Shown here piece by piece: positions 7,064-12,273 of a DNA stretch of 12,273 nt. The notes beneath the pieces are model-generated. The model was not told where the DNA came from, made no database searches, and saw only the letters and a program-made list of their open reading frames with translations. The stretch is from Clostridiales bacterium UBA4959 (lineage in GTDB: Bacteria; Bacillota; Clostridia; Oscillospirales; CAG-272). The DNA lies in assembly GCA_002397345.1 (NCBI GenBank), contig DHAH01000086.1:10509-22781 (forward strand), in the 5' to 3' direction. A program made the translations under genes and the position numbers. Each line of letters starts with the position of its first letter. The stretch's first letter is position 1.

Positions 7064-7249
7064 ATGGCAAACAATGAGCTGCTGCTTGCAATATCTGATA
7101 TGCTGGATGTTAAATTGGAAGCTAAATTAACACCCATAAGTCAACAATTAAATAAATTAGAGCATGAACTGTCAAAAACCAACTTTAATGTTGAAAAAAT
7201 AGAAGCCGGATTAATAGAAACCAGCGATAAGCTGGAGAAATTAGCATAA
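7064..7249 (+). CDS. Small coiled-coil protein, function unknown
   Basis: This 61-residue acidic protein has a heptad-like pattern of Leu/Ile residues through most of its length and is predicted to be one helix forming a coiled coil. The opening NELLLAISDMLDVKLEAKL resembles small Clostridia coiled-coil proteins that usually carry longer repeated Leu/Gln/Lys heptads, so this may be a short family member. The start is supported by AGGAG (7049-7053), 10 nt upstream, behind a strong promoter. The gene is visibly more AT-rich than its neighbours. It lies 27 nt before the tautomerase gene with no promoter between, so the two are co-transcribed. No function is known to me. Confidence 0.75.
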   Translation: MANNELLLAISDMLDVKLEAKLTPISQQLNKLEHELSKTNFNVEKIEAGLIETSDKLEKLA

Positions 7250-7276
7250 ATAATTATTAAAAGGAGCAAGAACCAT

Positions 7277-7510
7277 ATGCCGCACATCGTAATCAAAGCC
7301 ATCAAGGGCGCTACCCCGCAGCAGATAAAAGACACCGCCGAGCAGATCGCGGAGGTCGTCAACAAAACAATGGGCAAGGCAAGAAAGCACATCTCCGTTT
7401 CGATCGAAGAATACACTTTCGACGAGTGGGAGGGCGTGTACAACGATTGTATAAAAGGTAAGGACATGCTTATCAAGCCGGGCTATACCAACCCCAAAAC
7501 ATTTGAATAA
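7277..7510 (+). CDS. 4-oxalocrotonate tautomerase family protein
   Basis: The 77-residue protein has the tautomerase superfamily signature: an initiator Met followed by Pro (MPHIVIKAIKG), where the processed N-terminal Pro is the general base, then an amphipathic helix (ATPQQIKDTAEQIAEVV) and the beta segment HISVSIEEYTFDEWEGVY. Family members keto-enol tautomerise small alpha-keto acids or act as promiscuous hydratases and dehalogenases. The long C-terminal tail with KPGYTNPKTF is common in Firmicute homologues of unknown substrate. AAAAGGAGC just upstream serves as SD. It is the second gene of the unit driven from 7005 and ends at the terminator at 7529. Confidence 0.88.
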   Translation: MPHIVIKAIKGATPQQIKDTAEQIAEVVNKTMGKARKHISVSIEEYTFDEWEGVYNDCIKGKDMLIKPGYTNPKTFE

Positions 7511-7528
7511 CAAATTTAGTATTAATCA

Positions 7529-7562
7529 GGCGGCGGTTTTCGTGTAAACCGCCGCCGATTTT
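7529..7562. terminator. GC-rich terminator between convergent units
   Basis: GGCGGCGGTTT (7529-7539) pairs perfectly with AAACCGCCGCC (7546-7556) around a 6-nt loop, then GATTTTATT follows on the plus strand. It terminates the tautomerase transcript. The ECF operon arrives from the other side, its stop codon overlapping the tail, and the same stem may serve it. The minus-strand tail (TGATTAATACT) is a poor U-tract, so bidirectional use is uncertain. Confidence 0.8.
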
Positions 7563-7563
7563 A

Positions 7564-8250
7564 TTAAACGCCGTATTTTATTTTTACGCGCTCAAGCTTT
7601 TCGCCGAAGGGGCAGGCGCACAGCCACAGGAATATCACGTTCGAAACCGAGTAAAGTAGCGTATATGGCACAGCGGTCGACAGCGCGGTAATATACAGCG
7701 CGGGATTAAACGCGCCGTTGTACCACAGCACCGTCCATACATCCATGATAAGCGAATAGCCCATGCCGGAAATAAAACCAAAGATAAGCAAAAACACGCG
7801 GCTTTTTTTCAGCGGTGATGATAATATCCCGGCGACAAGCCCGATTAACCCCCACGCGAACATCTGGAAGGGCGTCCACGGCCCCTGCCCGAAGTAGAAG
7901 TTTGATACCAGCGCAGACAGCGTGCCTACGAGAAAGCCCGCCTCGCCGCCCAGATACATAGCGGTGATTATCGTCAGCGCCGTCACCGGCTTGAAGAACG
8001 GAATGAACCGCCCCGCGACCGACAGCGCGACCATCACCGCGACGATGATTAGACGCCGCGTGCCCGTCTTTTTACGCTCGAATCCCGCGATAAACAACGC
8101 GAGCGCCAGCACCGCGACCGCCAGCGATATGAGCGCGTATTGTTTTTCGCGAAAGACGAATACGCCCAAGGCGATAACGCCCGGGATGAACAGCAGTGGA
8201 ACGAGAATTTTAACCGCTTTCCGCACCGCCGCACTTTTGATCGTTATCAT
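7564..8250 (-). CDS. ECF transporter S component, corrinoid-type-like
   Basis: The 228-residue hydrophobic protein is the substrate-binding S component of an energy-coupling factor importer. The diagnostic core is GRFIPFFKPVTALTIITAMY (80-99) and NFYFGQGPWTPFQMFAWG (117-134), followed by a helix ending VAGIL. By eye it has about eight membrane segments: a hairpin at about 14-56 precedes the usual six-helix core (about 66-211). The core pattern is like S components annotated near corrinoid importers (CbrT type), but substrate cannot be proven by sequence. The start at 8250 forms an ATGA overlap with the EcfA stop, and AGGAG lies just upstream. An upstream in-frame extension to 8439 would overlap EcfA and is rejected. 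It is the last gene of the operon, fed by the surface protein, EcfT and EcfA. Confidence 0.82.
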   Translation of the reverse strand: MITIKSAAVRKAVKILVPLLFIPGVIALGVFVFREKQYALISLAVAVLALALFIAGFERKKTGTRRLIIVAVMVALSVAGRFIPFFKPVTALTIITAMYLGGEAGFLVGTLSALVSNFYFGQGPWTPFQMFAWGLIGLVAGILSSPLKKSRVFLLIFGFISGMGYSLIMDVWTVLWYNGAFNPALYITALSTAVPYTLLYSVSNVIFLWLCACPFGEKLERVKIKYGV

Positions 8251-9902
8251 AACGCGCTCCTGTCTATGTTTTGCCTGCACAACTCCACGGCGTCGTCTAT
8301 CGTCACCGCGCCGTCGTAATAGCCGCGCGTCATGCGGTTGACCGCGGTGGTATAGAAGTTGTTTTCCGTGAAAAACCGGCGCGGAAGTCCGCATGAAGTA
8401 ATCTCGCCCCGGAAAAACAGCGCGCATCGCCCGCCGCATTCCGCCGCGAACTCGACATCATGGGTGACGACTATTGTAGTCATTCCGCTGTCGCGGAGCT
8501 TTTTCAACAATTCCGTTATCGCCGCGCGCGCGTGTGCGTCAACGCCTTTAGTCGGCTCGTCGAGCAACAACAGCCGCGGATTTGCGGCAAGCACTTTTGC
8601 CATAGCCGCAAGCTGCGCCTCGCCGCCCGACAGATCATAAGGATGTTTATCAAGCATTTGTGACAGGTCTACGAGCAGCGCGTCAAGTTTCGCTCCAACC
8701 TCCGCCAGCTCCTCACGTACGGTATTATGCAAAAACACCGTCTGCACATCCTGCGGCATATAGGCAAGACAATTTTTATAAAGTGTTTGATTCTTATAAT
8801 CTTTTATTTTTCTACCGAACACACGGATTTCTCCCGCGTATGGTTTAATCAGCCCCGCCGCCGCCATGAGCGCCGTCGATTTGCCCGAGCCGTTGCCGCC
8901 GAGCAGACAGAACAGCTCGCCGCTGTAAACGGTGAAATCCAGCCCGCACAGCACATCGGGCAGCTCGCGCCCGTATCGGAAAAACACATCGCGGAATTCC
9001 AGCGCAGGTTCGCTAGGCGGCGTAAACTCGGGTGAGGCGAGCGATTTTATTTTGTTGCCGTAATTCTCCGTAACAAAGCTTCTGCCTTCGCGCACTGTCA
9101 GCGGGCAATCCGCGCCGCCTGAGGTGGGCACGCCGGAAGAAAGAGCGTTATAAAGCCGCACCGCCGCGGGCATACCGAAAACCAGCTCCGGATGTTGACC
9201 GTCAAGTCCTCCCGCAACCGCGCGCGGAGCGCCGCAGCCGATAAGTTTACCGCCCTCGAGCATAATCAATTTGTCAGCGGCGGGCACGATGTCCTCCAGC
9301 CGATGTTCCACAATGATAATCGTCAAACCCAGCTCGCGGTTCAGTTTTACAAGCGTGCCGATAAAATTCGACGCCGCTATCGGGTCGAGCTGCGCGGTCG
9401 GCTCGTCTAATATAAGCAGCTCCGGCTGCATGAACATCACCGCCGCGAGGTTGAGCAGTTGTTTTTGCCCGCCCGACAGCTCGGACACATTTTTATCAAA
9501 CCAATCTTCAATACCGAAATAACTCGACATCTCCGCAACGCGCCGACGGATTACATCCGTCGGCATATTCATATTTTCCAGTCCGAACGCCAGCTCGTGC
9601 CAGACTTTATCAGTCACGATCTGCTGCTCCGGGCGCTGCATGACGAACCCGATCTTGCAGGCGGAGGTGTAGCTGTCGAGCGCGTCCAAATCCACACCCT
9701 TATACTGCACGCTGCCAAAGCGCTCGCCCAAAGGCGTCAGCTCGCGTTTCAGCATACGCAGCAGCGTCGACTTGCCGCTTGCGGTCGCGCCGCAAACGGC
9801 GACAAACTCACCCGAACTGACAGAAAACGACACGTTTTCCAGCGCTTTTTCGCCGCACTGCGGATATTTAAAGCTCAGATTTTCGACCGCAAGTATTTCC
9901 AC
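8247..9902 (-). CDS. ECF transporter double ATPase (fused EcfA-EcfA')
   Basis: The 551-residue protein carries two ABC ATPase domains, the energising pair of an ECF importer. Domain 1 shows Walker A GATASGKST (38-46), Q-loop Q89, signature LSGGQ (142-146), Walker B LLILDEP (162-168) and H200. Domain 2 shows GGNGSGKST (335-343), Q384, LSGGE (424-428), LLLLDEP (444-450) and H481. All catalytic residues are intact in both sites. A linker of about 80 residues (215-300) joins them, and a C-terminal tail (about 505-551) contains NNFYTTAVNRMTRG, seen in similar fused EcfA proteins. The start codon is GTG at 9902, with SD GGAGGAGGG 6 nt upstream; the gene overlaps the ecfT end by 28 nt. The stop overlaps the S gene start by 4 nt. 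Confidence 0.92.
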   Translation of the reverse strand: MEILAVENLSFKYPQCGEKALENVSFSVSSGEFVAVCGATASGKSTLLRMLKRELTPLGERFGSVQYKGVDLDALDSYTSACKIGFVMQRPEQQIVTDKVWHELAFGLENMNMPTDVIRRRVAEMSSYFGIEDWFDKNVSELSGGQKQLLNLAAVMFMQPELLILDEPTAQLDPIAASNFIGTLVKLNRELGLTIIIVEHRLEDIVPAADKLIMLEGGKLIGCGAPRAVAGGLDGQHPELVFGMPAAVRLYNALSSGVPTSGGADCPLTVREGRSFVTENYGNKIKSLASPEFTPPSEPALEFRDVFFRYGRELPDVLCGLDFTVYSGELFCLLGGNGSGKSTALMAAAGLIKPYAGEIRVFGRKIKDYKNQTLYKNCLAYMPQDVQTVFLHNTVREELAEVGAKLDALLVDLSQMLDKHPYDLSGGEAQLAAMAKVLAANPRLLLLDEPTKGVDAHARAAITELLKKLRDSGMTTIVVTHDVEFAAECGGRCALFFRGEITSCGLPRRFFTENNFYTTAVNRMTRGYYDGAVTIDDAVELCRQNIDRSAL

Positions 9903-10753
9903 TTTATTCCCTCCTCCGCCGTGATAATTGCCGGGATCAGCGCCAAGACGCCATACGCCGCATATGCAAACAGTCCCGGCGGTGTGAGCGGCGCGGCGGT
10001 AATTTCGGGGTAAAAGCCGAAACGGAGCGCATTCGACGCGATCCCCGCAGCCGTGACGGCAAACAGCGCCAGCGACACGGTTACAAGCGCCATGTCGGTG
10101 CGCCGGAATTTATAAATCGCGAAAAATGAGCGTCTGCCCAATCCGTAACCGCGCGCAGCCATACTGTCGGCGGTGGTGATGCCGTTTTCCAGCGCCCAGC
10201 CCACCATTACCGAAAAAACGCGCGTCCCGCCGCGTATATCGTCTATGATGTTGTCTTCTTTATACAGCCCCAGCGCCCGACCCGCGTCGCTCACCTTTTT
10301 CGCCTGCTCGCCGAACAAGGGTATATAGCGCAGCGCCATTGACAGCAGCAGAGCCAGTTTGGGCGAAGCCGAGCCAAACAGATATAACAGCTTATCGCTC
10401 GTCATTATTTGCGAAAACGACCGGAACCAGAACAGCACCGTTATAATCATCGCCGACGCGGCGATACCGTAGAGCACAGCCTCGAGCGTTACGGGATTGT
10501 CGCCTGCGACAAACAGCACCGTAACGCCATTGTGATAAAATATGGGATTTACCAGCGCCATAACCGTAAACAAAAGTAAAAATGGCAGGTAGTCGCGTAA
10601 ATTAAAGTTTTTTTGGCGCAGCGAAAACAGCGCAACCGACCCGCACAGCGATAGGGCGATGATTACAGGGTTCATGCAGAACATCGGAACCGAAGTCGCG
10701 GCGATAAAATATATAAAAACAGCGATGGGATTATAATCTGCAAATGATTTCAT
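9875..10753 (-). CDS. ECF transporter T component (EcfT/CbiQ family)
   Basis: The 292-residue membrane protein couples the two ATPase domains to the S component. It has about four to six hydrophobic segments, the CbiQ-family opening with NPIAVFIYFI, and coupling-helix motifs that contact the ATPases: GRA in DAGRALG (157-162) and ARG in SMAARGYGLG (198-206). These arginine motifs are the hallmark of EcfT. The start ATG is at 10753, 1 nt after the stop of the surface-protein gene, with no good SD (only CGGAAACG upstream), so reinitiation after termination is likely. The 3' end overlaps ecfA by 28 nt. It sits second in the operon. Confidence 0.9.
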   Translation of the reverse strand: MKSFADYNPIAVFIYFIAATSVPMFCMNPVIIALSLCGSVALFSLRQKNFNLRDYLPFLLLFTVMALVNPIFYHNGVTVLFVAGDNPVTLEAVLYGIAASAMIITVLFWFRSFSQIMTSDKLLYLFGSASPKLALLLSMALRYIPLFGEQAKKVSDAGRALGLYKEDNIIDDIRGGTRVFSVMVGWALENGITTADSMAARGYGLGRRSFFAIYKFRRTDMALVTVSLALFAVTAAGIASNALRFGFYPEITAAPLTPPGLFAYAAYGVLALIPAIITAEEGIKWKYLRSKI

Positions 10754-10754
10754 A

Positions 10755-12273
10755 TTATTTGTAATCGTTTCCGAGGTCGAGCGTATAAAGCCACTCCACC
10801 ATATCTCCGTCGGAAAGAGTATATTCGCCGCAGCTCACCGAGGGCTGCACACCGTTGACACGATAAATCCAGCCCGACAGGTCGCCGTAATCGAACTCAT
10901 ACAGATAATTTATTCCTTTTATATATGCCATACCGTTCGCGCCCGATACCGAGCCTTTGTTTTCCATTTGCATCTTGTTTTTTCGCGCGGCTTCCGCCAA
11001 TATGCTAAAAGCCGTATCGCCCTCTGTTATGTCGAACGATGTCGCGTCAAGTATAATCCCGTCGCTCGGCAGATAATCGGAGCTTTGGAATTTTTCGGGC
11101 TTGTCAAGTCCGAGGATTTTATCGCAGCGGATTGTCAGTGTCACCGAGCCGATTATATCTTTTTTGGATTCCCCGCCGCCGTTATAATAATCAGACGCGC
11201 TCCTAAAATCGGTGAAGAATATTACCGCAATAACGACAGCGGCAACCATTAAAACGAATATGAAATTTTTCGGCTGATGCCTGCCCATGATAAATAATAT
11301 AATACAGACGTTAACCGCGATAACCGCAACCGCGAGCACAGCCCAGTATTTATAATTCACTGTTTTTGAAATATTGCGGTCAGGTGCGGAATTATTTTCC
11401 GCGTCTGTTTCGGATGACGGTTCGGTTACGTTTTTATCTATAATATAAAGTGATCCGCGACTGTCGAGACAGCGCATGTATGACACCAGCGCGCTGTATA
11501 CCTGCACCGTCGCGATGTGGCTGTACGCGCCGCCCGATTTATGCGAAAAAGATCCGTTCCCGAGCTTATATTGTAACATGCCGTCGAACAGCGTGTTATC
11601 GTTTTTTATAAACCGCGTATCGGCGGCGCTGTCGATACCCAGTGATGAAAGCGCGGTGATAACCTGTGCGGTGCTTTCCGAGTTTAGCATTCCATAACTT
11701 GAATAGTCGCCGCCGTCGTTCTGTTTTGCCGATAATAAATCCAGCGCACCGTCCACAGCCGCCCGGACATTCTCATCGGAGTTATAATATGGCGCGAGCG
11801 CCTGCACCGTCATGGCGGTGACATCCACGTCGGCGTGTTCGCCCGTCAGCGCCCAGCCGCCGTCAGCCAATTTCATGGAAAGCAGCTTATCGACCACCTC
11901 CGCAACGGTGAAGCCGTCGCTTGCCACACCGTTGTTCAGCAGATGCAGACCGTATACCCAGCTCATTATACCCTGCTCTCCCACGGTGTCCCGCAGCGTT
12001 GACGCAATAAACGGCGAATCAGCGCGTCCCGCCGCGAGCATAGCCAACGCGTATTTTTGACGGGAGGTCGCGCTCGCGGTTTTATCAGTGTCAATATATC
12101 TTTCCAGCGCGTCGGCGTATTTACTGTAATCGTAGTTTTTACCCGACTGTCGCAGCGCTATCACATACCACTCCGAAGATTCTCCCGCACCCTCGGTCAG
12201 AGCGCCGTCGAGCCATTCCTGCGCATCTGCGGCGCCCGACCGGGCTTCCATAAACGCGACGATACCGTCGGCG
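10755..12273 (-). CDS. Surface protein: alpha/alpha-toroid repeats, TM hairpin, C-terminal DUF4430 (transcobalamin-like), 5' partial
   Basis: At least 505 residues are visible and the frame stays open to the right edge, so the true start is outside; Met at 12251 is probably internal. Numbering from that Met: residues 1-265 are prenyltransferase/squalene-oxidase-type repeats, with units such as LLSMKLADGGWAL (123-135) plus ADVDVTAMTVQALAPYY (140-156), and LLSAKQNDGG (172-181) plus SESTAQVITALSSLG (191-205). A polar linker leads to TM1 (302-322), a basic loop GRHQPKN, then TM2 (330-347). DUF4430 spans 368-498 with the diagnostic LSGWIYRVNG (458-467) and WLYTLDLGND. By the positive-inside rule both large domains face outward. 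The toroid plus DUF4430-like beta domain is the architecture of transcobalamin/intrinsic factor, suggesting capture of a corrinoid-like ligand for the ECF importer encoded downstream. Binding is inferred, not shown. Confidence 0.75.
   Translation of the reverse strand, partial: ADGIVAFMEARSGAADAQEWLDGALTEGAGESSEWYVIALRQSGKNYDYSKYADALERYIDTDKTASATSRQKYALAMLAAGRADSPFIASTLRDTVGEQGIMSWVYGLHLLNNGVASDGFTVAEVVDKLLSMKLADGGWALTGEHADVDVTAMTVQALAPYYNSDENVRAAVDGALDLLSAKQNDGGDYSSYGMLNSESTAQVITALSSLGIDSAADTRFIKNDNTLFDGMLQYKLGNGSFSHKSGGAYSHIATVQVYSALVSYMRCLDSRGSLYIIDKNVTEPSSETDAENNSAPDRNISKTVNYKYWAVLAVAVIAVNVCIILFIMGRHQPKNFIFVLMVAAVVIAVIFFTDFRSASDYYNGGGESKKDIIGSVTLTIRCDKILGLDKPEKFQSSDYLPSDGIILDATSFDITEGDTAFSILAEAARKNKMQMENKGSVSGANGMAYIKGINYLYEFDYGDLSGWIYRVNGVQPSVSCGEYTLSDGDMVEWLYTLDLGNDYK

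Noticed and set aside
8251..8439. N-terminal extension of the S component to 8439
   Set aside because: It would lie entirely within the EcfA coding region, is Arg-rich shadow sequence, and the ATG at 8250 has an SD and forms an ATGA overlap.
7564..10753. Thiamine-type (YkoEDC-like) ECF transporter
   Set aside because: The fused ATPase alone resembles YkoD, but the S component core and the DUF4430/toroid partner do not resemble a thiamine-system gene set. It remains a fallback if the corrinoid idea fails.
12249..12251. Met codon at 12251 as the start of the surface protein
   Set aside because: The frame is open upstream to the window edge with protein-like codons, no SD precedes it, and no signal peptide follows it.
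10755..12273. Toroid protein as a squalene/terpene cyclase or prenyltransferase enzyme
   Set aside because: The repeats resemble the fold, but the acid motif DXDD of class II cyclases is absent (the closest segment reads DVDV), and the DUF4430 and ECF context fit ligand capture better.

Overview
The window reads as chromosomal DNA of a low-to-mid GC Firmicute, most likely an anaerobic gut-type Clostridia member (Oscillospiraceae-like). The evidence is strong AGGAGG-type ribosome binding sites, near-consensus TTGACA/TATAAT promoters, a long-form ribosome hibernation factor, a lipoprotein CapA-type phosphatase and a group II-like ECF transporter operon. The lineage is inferred from gene content, not from a search. 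No phage, IS element or CRISPR array is visible. The coding space is dense and no gene-free stretch exceeds 300 bases.

Left part (1-1730): the 5' half of a tRNA-Gly(UCC) on the minus strand runs off the left edge and has its own promoter. Divergent from it is a ThuA-domain gene with a near-consensus promoter and a second possible promoter. A strong hairpin follows, then the ribosome hibernation gene hpf with an extended -10 promoter and a clear Rho-independent terminator.

Middle part (1731-7560): a GH106-like (alpha-L-rhamnosidase-related) protein without signal peptide has a very strong promoter. It converges, with only 4 bp between stop codons, on a small N-acetylmuramoyl-L-alanine amidase. 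Divergent from the amidase is a two-gene unit: a TtcA-family tRNA thiolation-type PP-loop protein, overlapping by 4 nt with a CapA-family lipoprotein. A strong promoter then drives a 61-residue coiled-coil protein and a 4-oxalocrotonate tautomerase-like protein, ending in a GC-rich terminator.

Right part (7564-12273, minus strand): a tightly packed four-gene operon, in transcription order a large surface protein (5' end outside the window), EcfT, a double-ATPase EcfA, and an ECF S component. Junctions are 1 nt, a 28-nt overlap and a 4-nt overlap. The surface protein has an alpha/alpha-toroid repeat region, two transmembrane helices and a C-terminal DUF4430 domain. Toroid plus DUF4430-like beta domain is the domain pair of animal transcobalamin and intrinsic factor. 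With the S component resembling corrinoid-type ECF S proteins, the operon looks like a membrane-tethered capture protein feeding a dedicated ECF importer, with cobalamin or a related corrinoid as the leading ligand hypothesis. This is the most interesting system in the window. The regulatory leader, where a cobalamin riboswitch might lie, is beyond the right edge.
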